24,578 bases of DNA from contig JAYZJV010000063.1 in the NCBI GenBank assembly GCA_036164085.1, positions 1 to 24,578 of the forward strand. The letters are read 5' to 3'. Numbering within the stretch: the stretch's first letter is position 1; each line of letters starts with the position of its first letter. This DNA is from TMED-70 sp036164085. GTDB taxonomy: Bacteria > Chloroflexota > Dehalococcoidia > Lucifugimonadales > Lucifugimonadaceae. The translations under genes and the position numbers were made by a program. The notes under the pieces were generated by a model. That model did not search any database. It was not told the DNA's origin and saw only the letters and a program-made list of their open reading frames with translations. Of the stretch, positions 15,922 to 23,702 are shown piece after piece.

Positions 15922-17593
15922 TCATGATAAACAGATAAAAATATTTTTACAACAACTATTAAATCATTCCATAAACGAAGTTGTAATAAGCCCAGGTTCA
16001 AGATCTACCCCTTTAGTAAAAAACATTATTTTAAATAAAAAATTATTTAAATTACATATGGTTTTAGATGAACGATCAGCAGGTTATTTTGCGTTAGGTA
16101 AATCTAAAATTTCAAACAAACCAACAATATTAATCTGTACGTCTGGAACAGCCACCCTAAACTACAGCCCCTCAATAGCAGAGGCTTTTTATTCACAGAT
16201 TCCGTTAATTATAATTACAGCAGATAGGCCTATGCATTATAGAGATACAGGATCCAACCAAACTCTAAATCAAAATAATATATACGGAAATAACATAAAT
16301 TGGTTTTATGATATCCCTGTTACTAATAAAGCAGACTTTGTATCAAATATTGCCTATAAAGCCTTATACTTGTCAAATAATGCTCCAAAAGGACCCGTGC
16401 ATATCAATTGGCAATTTGAAGAACCTTTAACAGATAAAGATTGTCAAATTCTAATATCATCTCCTGATAAAAAAGTCCCTCAAGAAAAAACTTTTATTTT
16501 AAATTCAGATGAAATTGATAATTTGTTGCCAATGGTTGAAAATAAAAAAGGAATAATTCTTGTAGGAGTTCATTCTTATGACAACAATCAAATTCTCAAC
16601 CTTTCAAAATTAATTAATTGGCCAATCATTGCTGATCCATTATCAAATCTAAGAAGTTCAAAAAATTATGAGGACAATGTTATAGTTGATTCTGGAGATA
16701 TAATATACAGAACTAAAAATTCAAAACTAACTCCTGATACAATTATTCATATAGGAGCATTGCCTGTTTCTAAATTTATTTCTGAGAATTTACAAAAAGT
16801 AAAAAATCATATTTTTTTTGAACCATCACATAGAATTTCTAATGGCTTCTATCAGATGAATCTACATATAAATTCACCAATTAAATCAATAGTAGAAGCC
16901 ATGAAAGAGAGAGTATACAAACAAACAAATAATCAATGGAAAAATTATTTTAAAAAAATCAATTCTAGAGCAAGATCTAGCATTGAAAAATACTTATATG
17001 AAATAAAAGAAATCAATTATAAAGCAAGTATAATCAATAATCTGCCAAATGATTCTATCTATATAGCAGGGAACTCATTACCAATAAGAATTTTAGATAT
17101 AGTTTTGAACAAAAGTAAAAATGTAAAATTCTTAGGAAATAGGGGGCTCTCAGGAATTGATGGGAATATTTCTATAGCTGCAGGAATAAGCTCTTCTACT
17201 TCTGCACCAGTTTTTCTTGATATTGGAGATTTAGCTTTCGCACATGACATTGGTGGACTTATAACAGCAAAAAGAAATTCAAGAAATCTTACTATCTTCG
17301 TAAACAATAATAACGGAGGTCAAATATTTAATTTGCTCCCTCAATCTAAAGACTTAAAAGACATGTACGAAGACTGGTTCATTACCCCGCACGAAAATAT
17401 AAATATTTCAGATCTAGCTAAAAGTTTAAATTGTAATTATTTCAATCCCTGTGATGGAAAAGAGATGATAGAAATAGTTAAGAAAAAATTAACAAAAAAC
17501 ATAAATATTATCGAATTGAATTTAGATAAAACTGATTACACCAAATATAATTCATACATAAAAAAAGTAATTGATAGCATAAATTTTGAATAA
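15914..17593 (+). CDS. menD: SEPHCHC synthase (MenD), ThDP-dependent
   Basis: A 559-residue thiamine-diphosphate enzyme joining isochorismate and 2-oxoglutarate to give SEPHCHC. The N-terminal Pyr domain has VVISPGSRSTPL (about 23-34), VLDERSAGYFALG with the cofactor-activating E53, CTSGTATLNYSPSIAEAFYS, and ITADRPMHYRDTGSNQT. The C-terminal PP domain has the ThDP-binding stretch GDLAFAHDIGGL followed by FVNNNNGGQIFNLLPQ. The length is normal. It overlaps menF by 8 nt and menH by 8 nt, consistent with translational coupling. Confidence 0.97.
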   Translation: MLNHDKQIKIFLQQLLNHSINEVVISPGSRSTPLVKNIILNKKLFKLHMVLDERSAGYFALGKSKISNKPTILICTSGTATLNYSPSIAEAFYSQIPLIIITADRPMHYRDTGSNQTLNQNNIYGNNINWFYDIPVTNKADFVSNIAYKALYLSNNAPKGPVHINWQFEEPLTDKDCQILISSPDKKVPQEKTFILNSDEIDNLLPMVENKKGIILVGVHSYDNNQILNLSKLINWPIIADPLSNLRSSKNYEDNVIVDSGDIIYRTKNSKLTPDTIIHIGALPVSKFISENLQKVKNHIFFEPSHRISNGFYQMNLHINSPIKSIVEAMKERVYKQTNNQWKNYFKKINSRARSSIEKYLYEIKEINYKASIINNLPNDSIYIAGNSLPIRILDIVLNKSKNVKFLGNRGLSGIDGNISIAAGISSSTSAPVFLDIGDLAFAHDIGGLITAKRNSRNLTIFVNNNNGGQIFNLLPQSKDLKDMYEDWFITPHENINISDLAKSLNCNYFNPCDGKEMIEIVKKKLTKNINIIELNLDKTDYTKYNSYIKKVIDSINFE

Positions 17594-18389
17594 TAAATTA
17601 TTTTATAAGAGCGAAGGAAATGGATTGCCTCTATTATTGATTCATGGATTTACAGGTTCACATAAATCTTTTGATGAAATATCAAAATATCTTCAACAAT
17701 TTTTTAAGATTATAAGAATTGATCTTGCTGGACACGGAAAATCTATGAGTCAAGATGCTTCATTTTTTTCTTTTGAAAATTCTATAAAATCTATTTTAAA
17801 AATTCTTGATGACTTGAGACTTATTAAAGTAAATATACTTGGATACTCCCTTGGGGGAAGGAATGCTATGCATTTTGTATCTAAATTTCAAGAAAGAGTA
17901 AATAAACTAATAGTTTGTAGTTCATCCTATGGATTAAAAAACCAATTAGAAAAAGACAAAAGAATAAATTCAGATCAAAAGTTTATTGATTTATTAGAAA
18001 ATAATAATTTAAAAGAATTTGTTAAATTATGGGAGTCTTTACCTTTATGGGATTCTGAAAAAAGACTTTCAATAGAAAAGATAAAAAAACACAAAAAAAT
18101 TAGACTCAGTAACAACCCTTTTGGTCTAGCACTAAATTTAAAGCACCAAGGTCAAGGCAAACAAAATAATCTTTTATCTGAACTTAAAAAAATTAAAAAT
18201 GAAACACTGATATTGTATGGAGAGAAAGATGATAAATACAAAAAAATCTCAACTAAACTAGACAAAACAATAAGAAATTCTAAAACTATAATGGTTCCTG
18301 AATCAGGACATAATATAATACTAGAGAACCCTATTTATGTATCTAGGGCAGTCAAGAATTTTATACTTGGAGAAAATGATGACAATTAA
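17586..18389 (+). CDS. menH: SHCHC synthase MenH (alpha/beta hydrolase)
   Basis: A 267-residue alpha/beta-hydrolase-fold protein. Motifs are LLLIHGFTGSHKSFDEIS (oxyanion region), IDLAGHGKS, the nucleophile elbow LGYSLGGRNA (S88), LYGEKDD (D215 region) and PESGHNIILENP (H242), giving a complete Ser-Asp-His triad. MenH removes pyruvate from SEPHCHC to give SHCHC; the position between menD and menB supports this over a generic hydrolase. The start is a TTG 8 nt inside menD; there is no ATG nearby that keeps the conserved N-terminus. It overlaps menB by 11 nt. Confidence 0.9.
   Translation: MNNKLFYKSEGNGLPLLLIHGFTGSHKSFDEISKYLQQFFKIIRIDLAGHGKSMSQDASFFSFENSIKSILKILDDLRLIKVNILGYSLGGRNAMHFVSKFQERVNKLIVCSSSYGLKNQLEKDKRINSDQKFIDLLENNNLKEFVKLWESLPLWDSEKRLSIEKIKKHKKIRLSNNPFGLALNLKHQGQGKQNNLLSELKKIKNETLILYGEKDDKYKKISTKLDKTIRNSKTIMVPESGHNIILENPIYVSRAVKNFILGENDDN
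18369..18372 (+). promoter_or_regulatory. Ribosome-binding site deciding the menB start
   Basis: GGAG lies in the menH 3' end. It is 6 nt before the ATG at 18379 and 3 nt before the adjacent ATG at 18376. Normal spacing favours the second ATG. Confidence 0.6.
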
Positions 18390-19206
18390 ATGGCAAACTA
18401 AAAAAGAATATAAAGATATTTTAGTAGATTATTATGAAGGTATAACTAAAATTACAATCAATCGCCCTGAAGTTAGAAATGCATTTAGGCCAGAAACAAT
18501 TCAAGAGTTATCTATGGCGTTTAAGGAAGCTGCTGAAGATGATAAAACTGGCGTTGTTCTTTTTAGAGGAGCAGGCGATAAAGCATTTTGTTCAGGAGGG
18601 GATCAGAAAGTTAGAGGACATGGAGGATACAATGATGATCAAGGGAATCCAAGTTTAGGGGTTCTCCCATTACAAAGATTTATCAGATATATGCCTAAGC
18701 CTGTAATTGCTTTGGTTAGTGGATACGCTATCGGTGGGGGACATGTACTTCAAGTTATATGTGATCTAACAATATCATCTGAGAACGCAATCTTTGGTCA
18801 AACTGGGCCTAAAGTAGGTTCATTTGATGCAGGTTTTGGAAGTTCTGAATTAGTAAGATTGGTTGGAACAAAAAAAGCAAAGGAAATATGGTTTTTATGT
18901 GATCAATACAATGCAGAAGAAGCACTTGATATGGGCTTGATAAATAAAATTGTAAAATATGATGACCTTGAAAAAGAAGGTGTTAAATGGGCAAAAAAAA
19001 TTCTTTCAAAAAGTCCAACAGCAATTAGATTTTTAAAGAATACTTTCATAGCAGAATCTGATGGGTTAGCTGGTCTTCAAAATATGGCTGGAGACATAAC
19101 AATGATGTATTACATGACTGAAGAAGCTAAAGAAGGAAAAAATGCTTTCGTTGAAAAACGAGACCCAGACTTCACTAAATTTCCTAAACCGCCATTCCAT
19201 GGATAA
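18379..19206 (+). CDS. menB: 1,4-dihydroxy-2-naphthoyl-CoA synthase
   Basis: A 275-residue crotonase-family enzyme that cyclises o-succinylbenzoyl-CoA to DHNA-CoA. Motifs are ITINRPEVRNAFRPET (about 25-40), AFCSGGDQKVRGHGGY (oxyanion hole region, 69-84), GYAIGGGHVLQVICD (115-129), FGQTGPKVGSFDAGFGSSEL and the family ending EKRDPDFTKFPKPPF. The GQTGPKVGSFD form is that of type I, bicarbonate-using MenB (as in E. coli), not the QTDADVGSFD form with a built-in Asp. The start was chosen from the GGAG spacing; two ATGs are adjacent, and a longer frame inside menH lacks support. The last 8 nt contain the menA start. Confidence 0.97.
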   Translation: MTIKWQTKKEYKDILVDYYEGITKITINRPEVRNAFRPETIQELSMAFKEAAEDDKTGVVLFRGAGDKAFCSGGDQKVRGHGGYNDDQGNPSLGVLPLQRFIRYMPKPVIALVSGYAIGGGHVLQVICDLTISSENAIFGQTGPKVGSFDAGFGSSELVRLVGTKKAKEIWFLCDQYNAEEALDMGLINKIVKYDDLEKEGVKWAKKILSKSPTAIRFLKNTFIAESDGLAGLQNMAGDITMMYYMTEEAKEGKNAFVEKRDPDFTKFPKPPFHG

Positions 19207-20116
19207 ATTAAGCTCTATAATAATTGGATTTAGATTAAAAACTTTACCAGCAGTACTAGGGCCTCTGCTTTTAGTTATATCTATTGGTCTAAATAATTCT
19301 ATAAATATATACAAAATAGCATTGGTTATATTTATAGGGATTTTTCTTCAAATTTTAGTGAACCTTTTAAATGATGTTCAAGATTTTAATCAAGGTTTAG
19401 ATAATGAAAATCGAGTGGGACCTTTAAGAGCTTCTCAGCAAGGTTACCTATCAAAATCAGAAATGAATTTACTAATCTTAATTATTATAATTATTTGTTT
19501 AATTTTAGGATTAATTGCTTTTTTTATTAGTGATTTTTACACCTTGATTATAGGTATTGTTTTATTTGGACTCGCATATACATATACAGGAGGTCCTAAG
19601 CCATATGGATACAATGGATTAGGAGAAGTTGGAGTAATAACAGTTTTTGGACCTATAACCATACTTGGGAGCCTTTATATTTTTGATATTCATCCTACAT
19701 TAAAGCTTTTACTACTTTCTCTCATACCAGGTATTTCTGCAAGCTTAATAATCTTAATAAATAATATAAGAGATTTAGAAAACGATAAAAAAGGAGAAAA
19801 AAATACTATTGCAGTTATTTTAGGGGAAAAAAAATCAAGGTACTTATACTATTTATTAGTAATTCTTATTAGTTGTTTGCTTACAGTAAATAGTATTACT
19901 TTAGAGAATAAATATTTTCTTATACCAGCTATTATTAGTTTGTTCATTTTTCCTTTGAATGACTTAGGATTTAATAGGTGGAAAAAGAAAAAATTTTTAA
20001 TAGAACTCGATATAAAAAAATCAAAAATATCTAGTGAATTGAATAACACATTAATCAAGACTGTTGCAAGTCATTTTATATTATGTATTACTTTAAGTAT
20101 CTTATTGTTATTTTAA
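19199..20116 (+). CDS. menA: 1,4-dihydroxy-2-naphthoate polyprenyltransferase
   Basis: A 305-residue UbiA-superfamily membrane protein that attaches the isoprenoid tail to DHNA, giving demethylmenaquinone. About eight or nine hydrophobic helices are visible. The two Asp-rich diphosphate/Mg motifs are present: NDVQDFNQGLDNENRVGPLR (N58 to R77) and INNIRDLENDKKGEKNT (R191, D192, D196). The start is the ATG at 19199, overlapping the menB end by 8 nt and giving the MenA-like LSSIIIGFRLKTLPAVLGP; upstream codons in this frame belong to menB. An 85-nt gap follows before menE. Confidence 0.94.
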   Translation: MDKLSSIIIGFRLKTLPAVLGPLLLVISIGLNNSINIYKIALVIFIGIFLQILVNLLNDVQDFNQGLDNENRVGPLRASQQGYLSKSEMNLLILIIIIICLILGLIAFFISDFYTLIIGIVLFGLAYTYTGGPKPYGYNGLGEVGVITVFGPITILGSLYIFDIHPTLKLLLLSLIPGISASLIILINNIRDLENDKKGEKNTIAVILGEKKSRYLYYLLVILISCLLTVNSITLENKYFLIPAIISLFIFPLNDLGFNRWKKKKFLIELDIKKSKISSELNNTLIKTVASHFILCITLSILLLF

Positions 20117-20201
20117 AGAAAATTTCATTTATAGAAAAGAAATAATATCAAATCAGATAGGAAAGAAATTAATAACTTAGAAATCAAAGAAAAATTAAGC
20201 C
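20117..20201. other. menA-menE spacer, no clear element
   Basis: This is the largest gap inside the men operon. It is purine-rich on the plus strand, with AGGAAAG near 20159 and no hairpin, terminator or convincing promoter. It is too far from the menE ATG for a normal ribosome-binding site. I see no gene in it. Confidence 0.6.
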
Positions 20202-21587
20202 ATGTCTATTAGTTGGATAGAAAAAAAAACAACAAAAGAAAAATTTATTATCACTGAAAATGGTAAATATACTTTTGAAGAATTTTTTGATTTAATCATT
20301 CAATATTATTCATTTGCTAAGAAAAACATCAATTCTAAAGAAAGGGTTTGCTTTATTTCAAACCACGTTATTCAATATGCAATTTTTTCAAACATTATTC
20401 CTATGTTAGGTGGTATCTTTGTTCCACTTAACCCAAAAAGTCCAAAAGAAGAGATTGAAAGTAAAATGAATTTAATTGGATCAAAAAAAATCATTTATGA
20501 TGAAAGTATAGAAATCCCCAATATAAAAAATATTTATAAACTTAAAGCAAAAAAAAGTATCTCTAAAAATGTTGATTTTATTTGGCCTAATGAAGATGAA
20601 TCATTTTGTATATTGTTTACATCTGGAAGTTCAGGTACTGCTAAGGCTGTAAGCATTTCAAGAAAAAATATAGAATCTAGCTGTAAAGCTTCTCAAGAAA
20701 ACCTAAATGTCAGTGACAAAGATGTTTGGCTTTTATGTATGCCTCCTTATCATGCAGGTGGGTTATCGATCATTTTTCGAAGTATCATATTATCAAAAAA
20801 GTTCTATGCGCTTGATACTTTTGATCCAAATATAGTAATAGACCTGATCATAAAATCTAAGGTTTCTATAATTTCTTTAGTTCCAACTATGTTGGTAAAA
20901 ATTTTAGATATTATGGAAAAAAACAGAATCAAAGCTCCAGAAAATTTCAATTTCGTTTTATGTGGTGGAGCAAAAGTAAATGAAGAATTAATAATAAAAG
21001 CTAAAAAGTTTAATATTAAAGTATTACCTACATATGGAATGACTGAAGCAACATCACAAATAGCTACTGCAAATCCAGATGATTTGAATAGACCGAGCAG
21101 TTCTGTTGGAAAAGTATTAAATAATATAAGTATAAAATTTACAGATAAAAAAGAATTACAAATCAATGGCCCAAATTTAGCCAAATATATAAATAAAAAA
21201 AATCATGACTGGTTAAAAACAGGTGATTTTGGATATATAAATAAAGAAGGATATTTATTTATTGAAGGAAGAATAGATGAATTGATAGTTTCAGGTGGAG
21301 AAAACATCAATCCTCGTGAATTAGAGTTTGAAGTTAATAAAATTCCAGAGATTAAGGAATGTTATGTATTTGGAACTATTGATAAATATTGGGGTCAAAA
21401 AGTTAACTTATATGTCAACTTTAAAGATAAAAGTAATATTTTATCTCTTACTGAAATAAAAAAGTCATTATCACATATGGATAATTTTAAATTACCCAAA
21501 GTATTGCATATTTCTAGTACAGAAATCCCTAAATTAAATAATGGAAAAATAGATAGAAAGAGAATAGAAGAATTAATAAATGAATGA
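20202..21587 (+). CDS. menE: o-succinylbenzoate-CoA ligase
   Basis: A 461-residue ANL-superfamily adenylating enzyme; in this context it activates o-succinylbenzoate with ATP and CoA for MenB. Motifs are the P-loop ILFTSGSSGTAKAVS (T140 to K148), MPPYHAGG, VLCGGAKVNEEL, PTYGMTEATSQIA, KTGDFGYINKEGYLFIEGR (ribose-binding Asp), DELIVSGGENINPRELE (hinge) and the C-terminal catalytic lysine in NNGKIDRK (K449). The length is normal for MenE. Its substrate implies a menC product, yet menC is not in the window. The last 8 nt contain the start of the rhomboid gene. Confidence 0.92.
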   Translation: MSISWIEKKTTKEKFIITENGKYTFEEFFDLIIQYYSFAKKNINSKERVCFISNHVIQYAIFSNIIPMLGGIFVPLNPKSPKEEIESKMNLIGSKKIIYDESIEIPNIKNIYKLKAKKSISKNVDFIWPNEDESFCILFTSGSSGTAKAVSISRKNIESSCKASQENLNVSDKDVWLLCMPPYHAGGLSIIFRSIILSKKFYALDTFDPNIVIDLIIKSKVSIISLVPTMLVKILDIMEKNRIKAPENFNFVLCGGAKVNEELIIKAKKFNIKVLPTYGMTEATSQIATANPDDLNRPSSSVGKVLNNISIKFTDKKELQINGPNLAKYINKKNHDWLKTGDFGYINKEGYLFIEGRIDELIVSGGENINPRELEFEVNKIPEIKECYVFGTIDKYWGQKVNLYVNFKDKSNILSLTEIKKSLSHMDNFKLPKVLHISSTEIPKLNNGKIDRKRIEELINE

Positions 21588-22416
21588 TTTTCTAAAAAAA
21601 TATCCAACATTTAAAAGTTTCCCAATTACTTGGACCATCATAGCTTTAAATATTTTTTACTTCTTGATCCAAACTGTTTCTGGTGGATCTACAAACACTG
21701 GAAATTTAGTAAGACTTGGGGCTAAATTTGATTATGGGATAGCTCAAGGAGAATACTGGAGATTATTATCAGCTACTTTTCTACATATAGGAGTAATTCA
21801 TTTGATTTTAAATCTAGCAGGTTTATTTATTTTCGGAAGATTAATTGAAAAAGAATTTTTAAGGTTTAGATATGTAATTATTTACCTTTTTGCAGGTATT
21901 TCATCTTCAATTTTTTCTTATTGGTCAGGGTCTGCATTTATCAGTATAGATGATCTAACAAATTGTAACGAAGGGCTGGGATCTATAGGAGCAGGAGCAA
22001 GTGGTGCTATATTTGGTCTATTAGGTTGTTATGCTGCTTTTCTAATGATAAATAAAAATGTACTTGGATCAAATGCTCGAGAGTCATTGATTTCTATTGG
22101 AATTTTAGTCTTTATAAACGTTGTTTATGGAGCAACTGCCTCAAATATAGACCAAGTAGCTCATGTTTCTGGATTGATTTGTGGTTTTGCAATTGGATGG
22201 CTATTAAGTCCTGCAAAGCAAATGATAATTCTACCTGACACATTAGTTGAAAAATCTATTTTAGTAAGCCTAAATAGAAACAATTTATCCAAATTATTTA
22301 TTGTTAGCTTTGTAATTTTAATTATAATTATTTCAATGGCTTATTTTCAAAGAACACAGTTTCTAAATGAACTTTCAGACTTATGTAGATTGGATGTATG
22401 GTACAAGATCAAGTAG
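21580..22416 (+). CDS. Rhomboid-family intramembrane serine protease
   Basis: A 278-residue polytopic membrane protein. After a hydrophobic first helix (about 15-33) comes WRLLSATFLHIGVIHLILNL (H69, H74, N78), then the catalytic GAGASGAIFGLLG (S141) and AHVSGLICGFAIGW with the partner H195, so the Ser-His dyad and the oxyanion His/Asn are intact. A last membrane helix (about 244-262) carries a short tail. Rhomboids cut single-pass membrane proteins within the bilayer; the substrate is unknown. An extra loop with LTNCNEGLGSIG sits before the active site. It overlaps menE by 8 nt and the next gene by 19 nt, so it is probably cotranscribed with the men operon. Confidence 0.93.
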   Translation: MNDFLKKYPTFKSFPITWTIIALNIFYFLIQTVSGGSTNTGNLVRLGAKFDYGIAQGEYWRLLSATFLHIGVIHLILNLAGLFIFGRLIEKEFLRFRYVIIYLFAGISSSIFSYWSGSAFISIDDLTNCNEGLGSIGAGASGAIFGLLGCYAAFLMINKNVLGSNARESLISIGILVFINVVYGATASNIDQVAHVSGLICGFAIGWLLSPAKQMIILPDTLVEKSILVSLNRNNLSKLFIVSFVILIIIISMAYFQRTQFLNELSDLCRLDVWYKIK

Positions 22417-22820
22417 TTATAGTAAATTCGATAATAGATCTCATTGAGAGCTCTGGTAACAGCGTTACAAATTCTAGAAGAAGAATTATAGCTGAAATAG
22501 TCAGAAAAGATGGATTGTTTACTTCAGAAGAAATCACAAAGGATCTTCCAAATATAGGTAGAGCTACTGTATATCGAACTATCAAATTGTTATATGAGTT
22601 AGAAAAAATATGCAGAATAAATATTGTCGATGATCATAGTTATTACGCTCTATCTTCCTCAGATCATCATCATCATACCATTTGTAAAAAGTGTAATAAA
22701 ATTGAAGAAATCAATATAACTGGCCTAGAAAAATCTATTAGAAAATATGAAAAAGATTTTAATGGAGAGCTTGTATCTCATAATCTAGAAATTTATATAA
22801 TTTGCCAAGACTGTAATTAA
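22398..22820 (+). CDS. Fur-family metal-dependent transcriptional regulator
   Basis: A 140-residue protein of Fur/Zur/PerR type. The N-terminal winged helix is GNSVTNSRRRIIAEIVRKDG and then SEEITKDLPNIGRATVYRTI (recognition helix, residues about 49-64). The dimerisation domain has the metal motif DHHHHTICKKC (H90-H93, C96, C99), and a second pair CQDC (C136, C139) ends the protein, giving a structural zinc site. Whether it senses Fe, Zn or peroxide cannot be decided. The ATG is buried 19 nt inside the rhomboid gene and no other in-frame ATG precedes the DNA-binding domain. No metal transporter is nearby. It converges on the tmRNA gene 54 nt away. Confidence 0.92.
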   Translation: MVQDQVVIVNSIIDLIESSGNSVTNSRRRIIAEIVRKDGLFTSEEITKDLPNIGRATVYRTIKLLYELEKICRINIVDDHSYYALSSSDHHHHTICKKCNKIEEINITGLEKSIRKYEKDFNGELVSHNLEIYIICQDCN

Positions 22821-22874
22821 ATAATATTTATTTATGTAGTCCTTTTTCATCATGTTTAAATGCAAAAAATATTT
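22821..22874. other. fur-ssrA convergent spacer
   Basis: These 54 nt hold no gene. On the minus strand, just past the tmRNA CCA, the sequence reads AAAATATTTTTT. The T-run directly after the GC-rich tmRNA acceptor and T-stem could help termination of ssrA, but no separate hairpin is visible. No terminator for fur is seen either. Confidence 0.4.
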
Positions 22875-23231
22875 TGGTGGAGACGGGGAGGAGTTGAACC
22901 CCCCGTCCAAGAAATTTTCCTTCTAAGCTTCTACAGGCATAGTCGATATTAATATTTTCGTCAACAAAGGCGCAATCGACAAACCATCTATGTTTGCTTA
23001 GCTAGAAAAGTGTTTGCAACACCATTCTAGCAATGATGTTGCTCAGCCTAGGTAATTCGTCGCTCCTTAATATCACCCTAAGCAAAGATACTAAAGAACG
23101 TCACTAGCTTATATTAAGCAGTAGCGAGAGCGTTTTTATGTTCGCCAATCATGTTTTTGCCATTTCATACGTGGTATGACAACACGACCTGCAACTTAGA
23201 AATCCATTCCCTGTCGAACCCACTCGTCCCC
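22875..23231 (-). ncRNA. ssrA: Transfer-messenger RNA (tmRNA)
   Basis: A 357-nt tmRNA read on the minus strand. The 5' end GGGGACGAGTGGGTTCGACA and the 3' end CCCCGTCTCCACCA form the tRNA-like part: the 7-bp acceptor stem pairs GGGGACG with CGTCTCC (one G-U), and the T arm (GGGGGG, TTCAACT loop, CCTCCCC) is intact. CCA is encoded. A central reading frame encodes the tag GEHKNALATA followed by TAA, with the remaining sequence available for pseudoknots. tmRNA with SmpB rescues ribosomes stalled on broken mRNA and tags the peptide for proteolysis. It lies 18 nt downstream of smpB on the same strand and has its own promoter. Confidence 0.96.
23114..23146 (-). other. tmRNA tag-peptide reading frame (GEHKNALATA, then TAA)
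   Basis: Starting from GGC at 23146-23144 the frame reads GGC GAA CAT AAA AAC, then GCT CTC GCT ACT GCT TAA. The tag is ten residues, GEHKNALATA. The resume codon encodes Gly instead of the commoner Ala. The end is A-L-A-T-A, with Thr before the last Ala instead of the usual L-A-A. The resume position is inferred from frame and composition, not tested; the frames I checked on either side do not give a typical tag. Confidence 0.85.
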
Positions 23232-23241
23232 AAGAATATCA

Positions 23242-23270
23242 ATTATAACTCATTTATTTTTACTTTTCAA
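23242..23270 (-). promoter_or_regulatory. ssrA promoter
   Basis: On the minus strand TTGAAA (23270-23265), a 17-nt spacer and TATAAT (23247-23242) make a near-consensus promoter. The predicted start, near 23235, is about 4 nt before the mature tmRNA 5' end. The -35 and most of the spacer lie inside the smpB coding end. Confidence 0.75.
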
Positions 23271-23699
23271 AATTCTGCTTATGGATCTATTAGAGTCCTT
23301 CTCTTTTATTGAGGCTCTTTTGTCATATCTTTTTTTACCTCTAGCAAGAGCAATCTCAATTTTTATAAAGTTTCTTTTCATATAAACAGACAAAGGAACA
23401 ATAGTAAGTCCTTTTTGTGTTTTTGCTCCAGCTAATTTACCTATTTGATTTTTATGTAATAATAACTTTCTATCTCTTATAGGATCATATGATTCAGAAT
23501 TAGAATCAAATTTATATTCTGCAACATGACATCCTATAAGCCATGCCTCACCTTTATTTACAATTACTCTTGATTCAGAAATAGAAAGGTTACTATTTCT
23601 TATTGATTTTATTTCTGGACCATTTAAAACAATTCCAGCTTCAAATTTATCTAGTATCTCGTAATCATAATAAGCTTTTCTGTTTCGTGCAAAGGTCAT
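23250..23699 (-). CDS. smpB: SsrA-binding protein SmpB
   Basis: A 149-residue OB-fold protein that binds tmRNA and places it in the A site of stalled ribosomes. Family motifs are RNRKAYYDYEILDKFEAGIV (residues 5-24), LNGPEIKSIRNSNLSISES, GEAWLIGCHVAEY, YDPIRDRKLLLHKNQI, KGLTIVPLSVYMK and KIEIALARGKKRYDKR. The C-terminal basic tail IKEKDSNRSISRILKSKNK, which lies in the decoding/mRNA channel, is complete. The length is normal (about 150-160). The start lies 3 nt after the stop of the S41 peptidase gene and in the same frame, with no clear Shine-Dalgarno sequence, so translation is probably coupled to that gene. ssrA follows directly, as in many bacteria. Confidence 0.97.
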   Translation of the reverse strand: MTFARNRKAYYDYEILDKFEAGIVLNGPEIKSIRNSNLSISESRVIVNKGEAWLIGCHVAEYKFDSNSESYDPIRDRKLLLHKNQIGKLAGAKTQKGLTIVPLSVYMKRNFIKIEIALARGKKRYDKRASIKEKDSNRSISRILKSKNK

Positions 23700-23702
23700 A
23701 AA

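Noticed and set aside
18337..18378. Upstream start for menB inside menH
   Set aside because: The added residues match nothing in MenB and are the out-of-frame menH end; GGAG spacing supports 18379.
22662..22694. His-rich stretch in the Fur-family protein as an artefact or tag
   Set aside because: DHHHHTICKKC is the normal metal-binding motif of Fur proteins.
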